Shown: positions 10,343-21,696 of the stretch, piece after piece
Position numbering within the stretch: position 1 is the stretch's first letter
Layout of the letters: every line of letters begins with the position of its first letter
DNA from: Aradus depressus
Taxonomy: Eukaryota; Arthropoda; Insecta; Hemiptera; Aradidae
Direction: 5' to 3'
Assembly (NCBI GenBank): GCA_963662175.1
Contig: OY759216.1
Span: forward strand, 37,899,087-37,963,086
Length of the DNA: 64,000 nucleotides
Made by a program: the position numbers and the translations under genes
Notes under the pieces: model-generated
What the model was told of the DNA's origin: nothing
What the model saw: the letters and a program-made list of their open reading frames with translations, nothing else
Databases searched by the model: none

Positions 10343-10546
10343 GAGCCATGGTGGCCGTGCGGGCTGGAGCGTAGGGCTTTGGTCGCATAGTCTCAGTTAG
10401 GTTTGTGGGTTCGAATCCCGTCCGGGAGTGAATTTTATTTCGTAGATAGAACTCCCTCCCGGGGCCATGGATAACGTAAATAACTAGGTAAGACCATTAT
10501 GAGTCTTAGTTAATATGCATTGTACATAAGGACAAAAAAAAAAAGT
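10343..10546 (+). mobile_element. SINE-B copy, nearly full length
   Basis: It begins GGAGCCATGGTGGCCGTGCG and has the B box GGGTTCGAATCCCGTCCGGG. The body contains ATTTCGTAGATAGAACTCCC, and it ends ATGCATTGTACATAAGGAC before a poly-A tail. The B box points to RNA polymerase III ancestry; the A box is poorly recognisable. Confidence 0.85.
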
Positions 10547-10992
10547 CTTACATTTGACAATTTCCATAATGTTGAGTGACATTTGGGATGTGAGAGTGGT
10601 TTAGTACATGGAAGAGGATATCATTAATTTTCTCCATGGCACCTTGGTTATGTAAGGGATGACAGGTCACCAACTCCTCACCCCCTACCCCCTACATGCT
10701 CCTCTTGCCAAGCTAACTTTCATGAGAACACAACCACTGCTATTGACAACCTTCTGTAATCCTCCAACCACGATTTGCAAACTCAATACACAGGAAGTTG
10801 GTGGTTTATCCTATTCTTACCTTTCTCCAATTTTATAAATGCGCAACTTAGCATGGTCCATGTGTTGTTCAATGTCTCGCAATATGTTCAACTCAGATTT
10901 TCACTTCCGGAACTATTACAATGAATGATCTCTGTTTAAAAAAACGGTACTTTTCCAACCCTTGAAGAAATTATGCATAAGGAAGTAATTTA

Positions 10993-11721
10993 CGAGGTGT
11001 GTTCAAAAAGTAACGTGAATTTTATAATTTCGCTGGTTGTATTAGTCCGATTCGCGCGATTTAGTATCTGTATATTGTTAGCCAAACCGGATGTTTAGTC
11101 TGCTGTCAGCTGTCAAAGAGGTTACGTGTGTTTTGGTACGATCGGCGATTATTTATTTATTGTTTACTAAATGAATCAGAGAATTTGCATTAAATTTTGC
11201 TATAAGAATGGAATAAAGTAAAGTTTTAGAAATGTTAAATATTGCTTTTGGTGAGTCAGCTATGAGTAAAACTAGGGTTTACGAGACCGAAAAAAGTGGG
11301 CCGAATGTGAAGGTCATGCTCACTGTGTTTTTCGATTTAAACGGCATAGTGCACCATGAGTTCTTGCCACAAGGTCAAACGATCAATAAGGAGTACTACC
11401 TACAAGTGCAACGCCGTTTGCGTGAAGCAATCCGAAAAAAACGCCCGGATTTGTGGCGAAACAATTCATGACTTTTGCACCATGGTAATGCACCTGCTCA
11501 CACTTCATTGCTTGTTCGTGAATTTTTGGCCAAGAACAATACTGTAATGATGCCTCAGCCTCCATATTAGCCAGACATGGTTTCGGGTATTGGAAGAAGC
11601 GCTGGCATAAGTGTATAATATCTAATGGAGACTATTTTGAAGGGGATAACATTGATGTAGACGAATAAATAAAATTATTTTCAAAAACCGAAAATTCCCG
11701 TTATTTTTCGAACACAACTCG
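10993..11721 (+). mobile_element. mariner-type DNA transposon, internally deleted
   Basis: The terminal inverted repeats start CGAGGTGTGTTCAAAAAGTA on the left and CGAGTTGTGTTCGAAAAATA on the right (read in reverse). TA dinucleotides flank both ends (10991-10992 and 11722-11723), as expected for Tc1/mariner. The 729-bp length is well below the usual ~1.3 kb because the middle of the transposase is missing. It is non-autonomous. Confidence 0.9.
11171..11668 (+). pseudogene. mariner transposase remnant
   Basis: The original start is visible at 11171 (MNQRICIKFCYKNGIK). It is followed by a frame disruption and LNIAFGESAMSKTRVYE, part of the N-terminal DNA-binding region. The sequence then jumps to KSGPNVKVMLTVFFDLNGIV, so an internal deletion removed the segment with the first catalytic aspartate. 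After the RPDLWRNNS segment another frameshift leads to the HHGNAPAHTSLLVREFL block, where the usual aspartate before NAPAHT is glycine. The C-terminal WKKRWHKC-like segment and the stop (11666-11668) are still recognisable. The deletion, frameshifts and missing acidic residues leave no active enzyme. Confidence 0.85.
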
Positions 11722-11839
11722 TAAGTCAAGAAAGAATGGGAGAGGGATAGAGAAATAGAAACAGCGAAAGTGTTCTCCTGTAGCGCCAATGAATGAATTA
11801 CTTTTTTGCACTTCCTCCGAATTTATCCATTTGGTTGCG

Positions 11840-12118
11840 GTCTTATTCAGGGTCTTCTGAATCTTCTGAGCTCAATATCGCGGGTTCGAAACCCGGCAGA
11901 GGCCTTTAGTTTATTTTATCTGGTAGGTAAAGAAAACTTAAGCACTCCGTCCTTCGGATGGGACGTTAAGCGATGGTCCCGAATCTATGCGATGTCAATT
12001 ATTCGTTAAAGACCCCTCCCTACCTTGGGGAACTAAACAACTGTGTTGGCAAAATTTAGGACTCCCAGAGTGGAGTAGGCGATAAAGCTCGGGCATGAGT
12101 CATTATAACTCATAATAA
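11840..12118 (+). mobile_element. SINE-C copy, 5' head degraded
   Basis: The B box GGGTTCGAAACCCGGC, the core CTTCGGATGGGACGTTAAGC, TCGTTAAAGACCCC, AAAATTTAGGACTCCCAGAG and the GGGCATGAGTCAT tail are all present. The A-box head is degraded. Confidence 0.8.
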
Positions 12119-12134
12119 ATATCGTCTACATACG

Positions 12135-12352
12135 TTCACAACATCAACAGTTATTAGGATTGTTGAGTTGGATCCCATCCTCTGATCCCCGGTTTTATGT
12201 TGATATAATCATTACCTAACGGTTATTAGGGTTTTTGAGTTTATCTTTGGCTGATTTGGCTGTTAATTAATAGGTACCCTTATATACCCTTTATAGTGTT
12301 TTTGGAAACAGTGATCGATAACATAACTTCCCCTATACTTAGTTGGTGAAGT
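12135..12352 (-). mobile_element. HINE-A copy, fragment
   Basis: Minus-orientation modules (CAGTTATTAGGATTGTTGAG, GGCTGATTTGGCTG) end at CATAACTTCCCCTATACTTAG, the 5' hairpin end of the family. Confidence 0.65.
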
Positions 12353-13057
12353 GAAATATAATTGATGGCAGTACGTAAAATAAATGTGACCATTGAAGAA
12401 AATAATACAAAAGTTAAAATTAATCTTAATTGTTTGCAATAGATAACTACAATAGTTCTAAAAAAAAAAACCTATTGCTAATTCGAAGTGAAAAATAAGC
12501 AAAATAGGAGATAGAGGTAGTATCTGGGCGGGGTTCGTAGAATATTTGGTTCAGTCTATGCATAAACTACGGGTTAATTGAATAATCTACACGTTGAATG
12601 GCCTATTTCTGCCAGAGACCTTTGAAACTTCTTGTAGAAATAATTCCTGACTCAATTCATCTCTTTAAGTCTTCACTAATGTTCAACATCTCATCTCTCT
12701 TAACATCTGCATCCTCAGACTTTTTTGTTATTTGACCTACAAAACTTTAAAAAAAGGAAAGTTGGTAGAAATCGCGCAACTACGCAACAGAACTAATCCC
12801 CGTGGAATTGTGTTTTGTGTGTGTTTTCTGTACGTCCTCTCATATAATTATGAACCACCAACGTAAGCCAAAAAATTGTTAGAAAAATTAAATTTTGTAA
12901 AATTGATGCGTGTGTAACTAAGTCATGGAACTAATACCCAGGATGGTACTAATCATTTTATATGGGTCTTTAGCTGGTTAGCGCTTCTTACAATATGAAC
13001 TGAAAAATAACAAAATTCGCCACTGTAAGTTGGTGTATATCTCAGGAAAGGTAAAAG

Positions 13058-13592
13058 TCTAAGGTCGTTGATGAATCACCGATATTGTACTTCCCCAGCC
13101 CGAATTAAACAATTAAGTTTACGCTCTCCCTCCAAAACCAATCGATCGTTTGGGCTAAAAACATATAGTTGACTTACATACCCTTCTGAATCCTCATATC
13201 AAATTTTGTGTCGTTACATTCTTTACATTGCAGTTATTAGGGTTTTTTAAGTTAAGCTCCTTGAAACCACCCTATCGCTGAAAATTAACAGGTATTATCC
13301 TCATGGGGTTTTGATTTGAAATGTGAAATTTCATTTCGATACATTCAATAAAGTTGGGGTTTTTGAGTTGGGGTCCCATTCCGTTAGGCCGATTTGACTG
13401 AAAATCATTAGTTGTCGATCTTATGGAGTTGTGGATACACATACATATATAATATCGTGTCGATGCTTTCCTTCAATCAGTAGTTATCGTTTCACAAACT
13501 TTTTTTTTCATATTTGTGATCAGGGGTAACATTCTGGTGAAAACTCAACATCCAATTTCTGACGGGTGATATAACTTCCCCTTTACTTCGTA
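13058..13592 (-). mobile_element. HINE-A copy, near full length
   Basis: Reading left to right it begins with GATGAATCACCG and TGTACTTCCCCAGCCCG (3' hairpin and subterminal repeat). It then has TACGCTCTCCCTCC, several internal modules (each with a GGTTTTT..AGTT block, a GATTTGACTGAAAATCA-like block and a GATACATTC-like block), and CATCCAATTTCTGACGG. It ends at ATAACTTCCCCTTTACTTCG. It is the clearest copy for counting modules. Confidence 0.8.
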
Positions 13593-14081
13593 AAAGTAAG
13601 CAATAGCTTCAATTTTACCAAAGGGCGCAAAATACCATCGACTTGATCGCCATAAAAAATGAGGTTCACCTAATAATAATAGTAATAATATTAATTTAAT
13701 TTTTTTTATTAATGGATTGAGAGGTAGGCAGGTAACTTGTTATTCCCCGATCAGAGAAAGCTGTCGATTTTAATAGCCCCTTCTTACATATAATTATATC
13801 GAACCCCACCTATAGTATATAATTGACGTTACTCTGTCAAGGGCCTCCCTGACTCTATATATTTTCACCTCTCCATTTTACTAAAGGTGGGAATATTCAA
13901 AACAAAAATATAATATATTTTATTATAAACTTTCACAAATTATATGTCTTAGGAGCTTAATATATTTGCAGAAAATGAATGATAATATCGAAGTGCCTTT
14001 TACTATCGATTTAACGTATCAACCAATGCATAATTATTTATAATAATTTATAATTAGTTATTATGACTAATTTTGCCTACC

Positions 14082-14257
14082 CTAAACTTTTATTCACCTA
14101 GGATAGGGTCTTTAACGAGTAACTGACATCGCACAGATTCAAAACCATCGCTTACCGTCCCATTCGAAGGACGGCGTGCCTCGGCCGGGTTTCGAACCCT
14201 CAACCTTGAGCTTAGAAGGAAAGTACTCATACCACTGAGCTTCCGGCGCCCTCTCAA
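14082..14257 (-). mobile_element. SINE-C copy, 5' half
   Basis: Reverse-oriented CCGGCGCCCTC at 14245 marks the 5' head. CACTGAGCT is the A-box region, GGGTTTCGAACCCTCAACC the B-box region, and CGTCCCATTCGAAGGACGGC the core. Confidence 0.8.
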
Positions 14258-14904
14258 ATATAATTATAATTCGAGCCCCTTCTTCGGTATTTATATGATT
14301 GTATGATTTATAATTGTATTTCTGCCAGTTTAATATATGCTATATCGTCTACATATTGTCTCAGATATATGTATAGTCGAGGTAGATGATATTTGGAACC
14401 GTCCGTTTCTCAAGGGAAGAATACAGAAGCGAATAGTGAAAAAAGGAAGCTATTATGTTATACGATCTACCGAGGAGTGGTGAAAGTTAACCTAAAGCCC
14501 GTTTTTACAATCCACTAAATCCTACGCATATTAAATGCTACCTTATTCCATTTTTGGAAATCCTAATGTGTAATTTTGATATGAAACTCTCTTTATAATG
14601 GCCCCTTTAAACGTTTCAAGAGGTCGCATTATAGCACAGATTTTCATCTAGATAGCCATCGTTGATCATATGGAGGAAAGAGCATTGCATGGAAAAAATA
14701 TATGCGTACTGTCTCTCCTTGAACGGAAGGCGCGTCTGGTCATCCCCATATCATGATGTATTACATAGCCGGAACTCAAATTATTCAACTATTTATTTGG
14801 GAAAATATACGATGGCATCCGTTAAAGCGTAACATACTGTTTTTGGAAAGGTTATAGAACAATTTTTGCACGATTTCTTTTATCAATATTAAGTGTAATA
14901 AAGT

Positions 14905-15196
14905 AAAAAAGTTGTCGGTGGATGACCGGCAATGTACTTCCCCAGATCGAGGTAAATCAACTAATTTCTCCTTCTCCCTTTAACACCAATCTATTTTAAT
15001 GGTTTTGAATTTACAAATGAACTTTTGTGTCAATACGTTCATACATTAGCAGTTATTAGAGTTTTTCTCTTATTTTTTTTTTTTCATTTATGGCTCACGG
15101 GATCGGAAAACTTGAGATTCCGGTGAAAAACCCACATAGAATTTCTGACCGATGTCATAACTTCCCGTATACTTCGTATAGCTGGGAAAAGAAAAC
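14905..15196 (-). mobile_element. HINE-A copy, one module
   Basis: It begins GTCGGTGGATGACCGGCAAT and TACTTCCCCAG (3' end) and finishes CCGTATACTTCGTATAGCTG (5' hairpin). Both ends are present with a shortened interior. Confidence 0.75.
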
Positions 15197-15687
15197 AGGT
15201 TATTTACTCATTGATTTCTTGATGTTCATCACTAATGTACACGAACACATTGAAGGATAATGGCAACGGAACCAACCACCTGATTGGTTTCGGTCAGGAA
15301 ACTGTTAGTGTGTGCTATTTTCAACAGTTTGTTGATTATTTTCTGTAAAGATGTTGGAATGCACTTGTGCCCGTTGCTTTTCAGCCCCTTCATATATAAG
15401 TAGACTGTAACAAATCAGGGGACGCTCTAGTTAATTATTCTGGCTGACTTGCATCTGTCCGCCTGACCAACCTGTGTCCAACTTAAGCCATGAATCTAAA
15501 CAAGAAATTTTTTAATAGGATATAATATTATTCTACACTTCTTATGCCATGACATGAGGAATAATCTTAGAAATTTTATGTTTGAGGTCCTGACTACGAC
15601 TTTTCGCAACGGTGTTTGTGTTGGTATGTGACTGTAATTTTGTTCTATCTCAGATACAATTAAACCGATAAATTTGTAGAGTATCAG

Positions 15688-16490
15688 GTAACTTCTCCAG
15701 CTATACGAAGTATAGGGGAAGTTATGTAATCGGCCAGAAATTCGGTGTTGAGTTTTCACATGAATTTCATGTTTTACCCTCTGATTCCAAAAATGAAATA
15801 AAAAAAGTTCTGAGTGTGTCTGTGAATATGATAACTCCAGACAAAATGAATGTATCGTTACAAAGTTTATATGTGTATCCAGCACCCCATAAGGACGACA
15901 CCTAATAATTTTCAGTGGAATCAGCCGAAGGGAAGGGGGATCAGAGGGGATTCAACCAAAAAATCCCAATACCTGCCGAAGCGATGAATGTATCAACATG
16001 ATATTTTGTATGAGAATTTAGAAGCCCCTATGTAAGCTGATTATTGATTTGTAGCCCAAATGGTCGATTGGTTTTGGAGGGAGAGCGAAAACTTAATTGA
16101 TTGATTCCTAGAGAATGACTGAACATAGACTGACCCTTCAAACTTCGGATATTGATGGTAAATATCTGAACAAAATTTTGGGTTTGGCCACACCAGATTT
16201 AGATATTTTAATTTTGTTTCTCCTGAAAGGCGCTAAAGCTGTGGAAGATTACGTCCCAGTAACTTTGAAACGTGAAAACACATCAACAGACAACGGTACG
16301 TAATTTTCAAACCGGTTTCTTACAGAATGTCGCATCGAATGAGAAACTCAAAAAAAACCGACAAGAAATTTATAGGAGTGAAAAGTCCCTGAGTTGAACA
16401 CGTTGTTTTTCAAGGCCTTAGAAGGAAAGTGAACACTTTGGTTACAAGTAATTCGAGTTGGGGATGTACACTGTCAATGATTCACCAATT
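15688..16490 (+). mobile_element. HINE-A copy interrupted by an insert
   Basis: The 5' end is excellent: CTTCTCCAGCTATACGAAGT followed by ATAGGGGAAGTTATGTAATC. Two modules follow, up to GGAGGGAGAGCGAAAACTTA at about 16075-16096. A foreign segment occupies roughly 16109-16365, after which family sequence resumes and ends GGGGATGTACACTGTCAATG and GATTCACC. Confidence 0.75.
16109..16365 (+). other. insert of unknown origin inside a HINE-A
   Basis: This segment does not match the rest of the family. It contains a 62-codon frame (16115-16303) reading MTEHRLTLQTSDIDGKYLNK and then ILGLATPDLDILILFLLKG. It ends beside a donor-like CAACGGTACGTAA at about 16292-16304 and is preceded by CCTAGAG, an acceptor-like AG. 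It could be a captured exon fragment or another repeat. No domain was recognised and coding status is unproven. Confidence 0.25.
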
Positions 16491-17700
16491 TCTTTTCTTC
16501 TCACGCTATACGAAAGTAGGCAGGTTTTTTCACGAGATGACTCTGTGAAAACAAGGAACGAAATCACTTAACATTGAGAAGTTGATTGTATGTTGTAATG
16601 ATATAGCCATTGTCTTCTTGCAGTAGTCAATGTTACTTTCAAGGATCTCTTTATAATTATTTTTTACTCAAGTTGGTTACAGTTGCGACATTGCGAAGGC
16701 AAAATTAAACACTTAGGCTCCTAATCACTTTCAGAATTTCTATATTCATAATTTTAAAAAACGTTAAGAAGTTAAGAGATAGACCAGATGTGAGCATACT
16801 CGAGTACAGTAAGTTGTCTACCAAGCGGTAACAATCCGTGAAGAATAGTAGCAGTTGAAACAACCTCGATGAATTTTTGCCAAGCTTTGACACTAAATGT
16901 CTTATTGTCATTTTAGCTATAATAACTTTTTGCTATTGTATCTATATTAAGAAGAAGACACACTCTAAAAGTCTGATCTCTCCTCCATCGTTTGTCAATC
17001 CTGCTACATATTTATAGCATTTATCTCAGATGATTTTCATGTGTTGTCTCCACTTCCGTACTGCCTAATTTTTGTTGCTTGATAAACATATAAACAGTCT
17101 AAGAAATAGATCATCCTTCGCGTGGACCTCCCTAATCATGGATTGCTGGAGGACCGAGCGAAGGATGAAACAGTGTGAGCGCATTTTCCATGGAAAGGCA
17201 GAACAATTTTAATTATAAATTTTTCTCATTTAATAAAAGCTGCAGATTACCCAGGTTCTTAGTAACTTCAGAAAGTTTATAGGTAACACGATCTGTCATC
17301 AGTTTCACTTTTTGTGATATCTTCTAAGATGAATGGAGTCTGTGACCTTTGTAAACAACTTTTCGCAGTTCAAACATTAACATGTTTTCGTACGATATTT
17401 ATTACAAAACTAAATTTAGATTTATGCTAAAAAACAACTTTTGATAATCCACTTTTATTTTTTTAGAAAATGTCTCTCTTATCAATTTTACGTTTATTGT
17501 ATACGACCAACTAACATGGCCAACATGCCAAAGGTGACAGTAGGAAAAAGAAATTGAAAATGTTGTTCATTGAAATAAGAATTTGTTAAAGAAAAAAACT
17601 TGTCAATTTGGGCCCAATATGTTTTATGGCTTAGGAGGGAATGTTCTCTCACCCCCAATAGAGCGCCCGACTATGAACAGTCTTGTTTTTTAGCAATTCG
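16490..17700. other. unique-looking AT-rich spacer
   Basis: There is no recognisable gene or repeat. The longest frames (68 codons or fewer) have no motifs. It separates the repeats that follow the coiled-coil exons from the 3' end of the convergent tubulin gene. Confidence 0.3.
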
Positions 17701-17704
17701 GGTT

Positions 17705-17821
17705 TTTATTCAATAAATCAAATTGCAGTACAACATTACTTTATTACATACAAATTGCAGCTCATACAAGGTTTGGCCTTTTTTTTTTGTAGCCCTTAGT
17801 AAAGCCTAAATATTTTTTATT
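17705..17821 (-). promoter_or_regulatory. candidate poly-A signals of the tubulin gene
   Basis: On the minus strand AATAAA occurs at 17821-17816, 15 nt past the stop, and at 17710-17705, about 126 nt past it. The second is at a more usual distance for a short 3' UTR. Confidence 0.45.
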
Positions 17822-17835
17822 TCGGACTCCGTGTC

Positions 17836-18624
17836 TTACTCTTCGCCAAGCAGTGCATAGTCCTGTTCGAGTGTGAGGAGATTGTCCTGTGCATCAAGGA
17901 ACTCCTGCTCCTCCAGTCCCTCCCCGGTAAACCAGTGGCAGAAGGCCTTCTTCTCCAGCATCACGTTGTACTTGACGTTGAGTCCGTTCCAGGCCTCCTT
18001 GATGGAGGTGGTGTTGCTGATGGCACAGACGGCACGCCGCAGGTGGGCCAGATCTCCGTGCTCGATGTGTCCGGGGCTCGAGTCGTTGATCCCCACCTTG
18101 AACCCCGTCGGACTCCACTCCACAAAACGTACATCCTTCTTTGCCTTCACCTGGTTGATGGCTGCATTCACCTCTTTAGGGGCCACGTCGCCTCGGTACA
18201 GCAGACAACATGCCATGTAGCATCCTCCCTCATTGTTGCACTTCACCATTCTGTTAGTCGGATCAAAACTCCTGTTGGTAATGTCCATAACAGACAAGGT
18301 CTCACGATCCGCACAATGAGCTGGCACAATAGGAGCAAACCCCACGATGGGAAAGTGAATCCTGGGGAAAGGAACCAGATTAGTCTGGAAGTCTATGAAG
18401 TCCGCATTGAGTGTCCCTTGGAACCGCAGACTGGATGTTATAGAACTGACGGCCTGGGCCAGTATCCTATTGAGGTTGTTGTAGTTGGGACTGTCGATGT
18501 CCAGTCTCGTCTTGCAGATGCTGTACATGGCCTCGTTGTCCGCTAGGAACACACAGTCCGTGATGTCCAGCGTCGAGTTAGTGGACAGCACGGCGTTGTA
18601 AGGCTCCACCACTGATGTTGACAT
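17836..18624 (-). CDS. divergent alpha-tubulin, last exon (C-terminal half)
   Basis: This exon encodes 262 residues from MSTSVVEPYN to LLGEE and the TAA stop. The acceptor is TTTTTTTTGCAG, read on the minus strand just above 18624, and the intron is phase 0. It aligns along its whole length with alpha-tubulin: SVVEPYN, LNRI, SSITSSLRF, FQTNLVPFPRIHFP, MACCLLYRGDV, PTGFKVGIN and GEGLEEQEF. Alpha-tubulin pairs with beta-tubulin in microtubules, and its residue E254 triggers hydrolysis of the GTP on the neighbouring beta subunit. Here that position, in NADFIDFQTN, is aspartate. The protein ends right after the helix-12 region, without the glutamate-rich tail and terminal tyrosine. With the other exons it totals 436 residues against about 450. 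Divergent isoforms like this are often tissue-restricted, for example to the germ line; that is inference. Confidence 0.93.
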   Translation of the reverse strand: MSTSVVEPYNAVLSTNSTLDITDCVFLADNEAMYSICKTRLDIDSPNYNNLNRILAQAVSSITSSLRFQGTLNADFIDFQTNLVPFPRIHFPIVGFAPIVPAHCADRETLSVMDITNRSFDPTNRMVKCNNEGGCYMACCLLYRGDVAPKEVNAAINQVKAKKDVRFVEWSPTGFKVGINDSSPGHIEHGDLAHLRRAVCAISNTTSIKEAWNGLNVKYNVMLEKKAFCHWFTGEGLEEQEFLDAQDNLLTLEQDYALLGEE

Positions 18625-18821
18625 CTGCAAAAAAAAAGAAATGGACAACATTCAGCTTAATTGACAATGAATTGACAGGACAAAGTAAAAAATACCATAA
18701 AAAAGTTGTTTAGATGAAATTACTTGGAAGAAATTACTTCCTGGCAAAGTGGAGCGTCTTAGATTTTTTCATTAGAAAGAGCGGTTTCTTCCTGTCTCAT
18801 CCATTATTGATATGAAGATCC

Positions 18822-18957
18822 GTGTGACTTTGGTTGGCTGCATGGACTCACCACTGGCGCGGGTTCGAATCCCGTCCGGGTAGAGTTTCATTACATAGAT
18901 AAACATCACTCCCGGGACTACTACCCGGATGGGCGTTTTATAAAAAAAAGAAAAGAA
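18822..18957 (+). mobile_element. SINE-B copy in tubulin intron 3
   Basis: GCGGGTTCGAATCCCGTCCG is the B-box region, followed by a degraded CATAGATA..CTCCCGGG body and an A-rich end. It is antisense to the gene. Confidence 0.7.
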
Positions 18958-19308
18958 GGGAGGAGAAGAAGAAATTGACGACATAACAACACCCTTCAGT
19001 TCTACATAGGAGCATCTGATTTTTGAGAGGAATTGTTTTGGAACATTCAGTTTTATTATACAGATTCAGGTGTGTTGACTCTATAATATTATTTTACTTT
19101 ATGAAATCAGTACCTAAATGATTTGTTGGAGCGGAGTACGGATACAAATTCTTGATAGGTTTCCTGACTAAATTAAATTTTAGTATCAAAGATTATTGTT
19201 TTACAATGAGATTCTACACTCTTTACAGCAAACATTAAAACTAAAAACGGCGTGAAAGATTGCGATTTTTTTGTAGAAGGCCGGTGGCAGATGTTGGTAT
19301 ATACTTAC

Positions 19309-19610
19309 CGTAGGTGAGGTGTATATGGCGTTCTCCAGACGGCACTTCTTCATATACTCATCACTGAGACTGTTCTCTATGAGTGCGTTGAGACCAGACC
19401 CAGTGCCTCCACCGAACGAGTGGAACAGCATGAATCCCTGCAGTTTCTCGCAGTTCTCTGCGGTTCGTCGAACTGCCTCCATGAGTCGGCCGATATGGAG
19501 GGCTCCTGTTGTGTAGAAACCCCGGGCATAGTTGTTGGCTGCGTCCTCCGTACCGCTCAGCAACATCCCAGGGTTGTACATGTCTTTGTATTTACCAAGT
19601 CGAACACCGT
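19309..19610 (-). CDS. divergent alpha-tubulin, middle exon
   Basis: The acceptor TTTTTTTTTAG precedes 19610 and the donor ACG|GTAAGT follows 19309. The exon encodes DGVRLGKYKDMYNPG through AIYTSPT. It contains GTEDAANNYARGFYT and the tubulin signature GGGTGSG (in FHSFGGGTGSGLNALI), the loop that contacts nucleotide phosphates. The first codon, GAC, is completed by one base from the upstream exon, and the exon ends in phase 0 before MSTSVVEP. It aligns without gaps to ordinary alpha-tubulin. Clear departures include GALHIGRLMEAVRRTAENCE where the usual protein has a KEIVDLVLDR-type helix. The open frame continuing to 19201 past the donor is intronic read-through. Confidence 0.92.
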
Positions 19611-19879
19611 CTAAAAAAAAAAATTAAAACATATATTTTCTTAAATTTGACTGCCAGCGTTAATATCATCGTAAAATTGACAGTTTCGGAAGAATTCTAA
19701 AAAAAATATTTATATTAATTTTAATTAAATAAAAATCTGTATCTACTGTATTTTTTTTTTATTATTATTATTTTTTATTTAATTTATTATTTTTATAAAA
19801 AATATTTTTTAATATATATATTTTTTATTATTGTTATTTTGTATTCTTTATCTTGTCTATATTTCAATTAATTAATTTT

Positions 19880-20125
19880 AAAAAATATCTACTGTATTTA
19901 TTATGATTATTTTTGTACACATATTTTCAAGTAGGGTACCTATTTATTCATTAATGACATTTTATTTTTTAATAATATTGTTAATTCTATTCTCATGTAT
20001 GTCAGACTAAGAGTTAATATTTGTTTATGTATCTAATTTATAAGCTGTCATAATGTATATATTCTTATGACTTACCCTATTACCAGCGATGGTTTAACGG
20101 AAATAATAATCGCTAATCATTATTG
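19880..20125 (+). mobile_element. D-tail repeat in tubulin intron 2
   Basis: It contains TGTTTATGTATCTAATTTAT, AAGCTGTCATAATGTATA and TTACCAGCGATGGTTTAACG, ending GGAAATAATAATC. The same blocks recur at 41155, 46460, 59155 and, inverted, near 43.2 and 44.5 kb. The stretch before it (19740-19880) is AT-rich low complexity. Confidence 0.65.
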
Positions 20126-20429
20126 ATTCGTTAATTTGACACTTTGTTTCTACATTGAAGCAGAATTAGGGTGAGTATTGTGAAGTGTATGGTGTAGTTA
20201 TTTATGCGAATATTCTGCTGAGAATATTTCATGTAAAACGTGCGTTCTGCTGCAAAATGTTTCAGTAGAAGCATCCTATTCCGAGTCCATAAAATGAGCT
20301 GTTTACCTGTTATCCAATAATATATTTTAATTCTCGTACGTACTATCAGTACAGAGTAATTTTTATAAGTTGTTTGTTCTTCTGTAACAGCGACTTGAAT
20401 GGAGTTAAGCATTTTAACATATACATCAG

Positions 20430-20762
20430 CTGTTTTGTAATCTGTCAGCAATTCGATGTTTAGTTTTTGTCCCAAAAAACCCAATAACTGCTGACGTCAC
20501 GAATGTATCGATATAAAATTTTCTACAACTATCAATTTTCAGCCGAATCGGGGGAAGGGGGAAAGAACTAAAGCACTAATTAATGCCTTTGTAATGACAT
20601 ATCGACAAAAAATTCGGCGGGAGATCATAGAAGGGAATCAAAAAACAAAAACTTGTCAATATATAGAACATACCATGAGGAAATCCGGCAGATTGTTTTC
20701 AAAGAAAGCGAAAACATATTTAATTAGCGCTGGGGAAGTACATTACCGGCGATTCACCTGCT
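20430..20762 (+). mobile_element. HINE-A copy in tubulin intron 2
   Basis: GTAATCTGTCAGCAATTCGA marks the 5' part, with one module containing GCCGAATCGGGGGAAGG. The 3' end reads GCGCTGGGGAAGTACATTAC followed by CGGCGATTCACC. Confidence 0.7.
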
Positions 20763-21621
20763 AATGTTTCTTTACTGAAAGCCTGCTATAAATTTCAATC
20801 CATGTTTAAAATATATATAATAATTGCCCGTGAAATATCTTTATTTATATGCCGTAATTGTTACACAACCACAATTATCATTTGATAAGATAGACAGGCG
20901 AGTTTTATTATTTAAAAATAATAAAATAAAAGTGATATTTTACTAAATTTTGACAGAAATACAGCTTTGGCCTCCAAATAAAATCCTCAGTTCCGTTGAA
21001 AATTTGGAATAAATAATCTAAGTTTTTTGATTTTGTTGCTAGTTTTGTATTATTGTAACTACCAAGTTATTTCATTATCAAATATGATTCATCTTGGGTT
21101 GTATGTCTACTACCTACCAGCATGCCGTTGTAGTCAATCAAATCGTAATTTGCATTGTTCAATTGTGTTCACAAATAATATTGATTCAATAATAATATTT
21201 ACTTCCGTTATTATATCCGTTATATTTACATTGTAATATGATACGTGATAAAAATGTAAACATCAATATTTCAGCTAGATTCTCTGTCAAAGGAACAGAG
21301 AATTTTATTCAGGTCGAGGAAAAATCAAGATGTGAAATTAATCTAAAACTACAAAGTTTTTTTTTTTTTCATTTTTGAAATATTTCTTCAACTTCTCCAA
21401 TAGTGTAGGGTAAATTATCAATAACATTTCACTGTAATATTATTTTTTCTGAAACCCAAAATACAACGAAATTTAATAAAAATAATAATAATAATAAAAT
21501 AAAATAAATGATGGTAAAATAGTGGTAAATAAATTCTAGCCAGATAAAATAATTTATATTGGTATACGTGAAATGTTGTTTGTGTATTTACCAAACCAAT
21601 TACTTGATGACATGAGAATAT

Positions 21622-21696
21622 TAACAAAACTAAAATCAGAGACTCAAAATATATATATATATATATATATATTTTGAGTCTCTGATTTTAGTTTTG

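Noticed and set aside
15700..15725. TATACGAAGTATA next to AAGTTAT, resembling a loxP half site
   Set aside because: It is the 5' terminal hairpin of HINE-A, present in many diverged copies. There is no paired 34-bp recombination site or recombinase.
17873..18546. Plus-strand frames of 115 and 203 codons
   Set aside because: They lie antisense to the alpha-tubulin exon, and their openness follows from its GC-rich codons.
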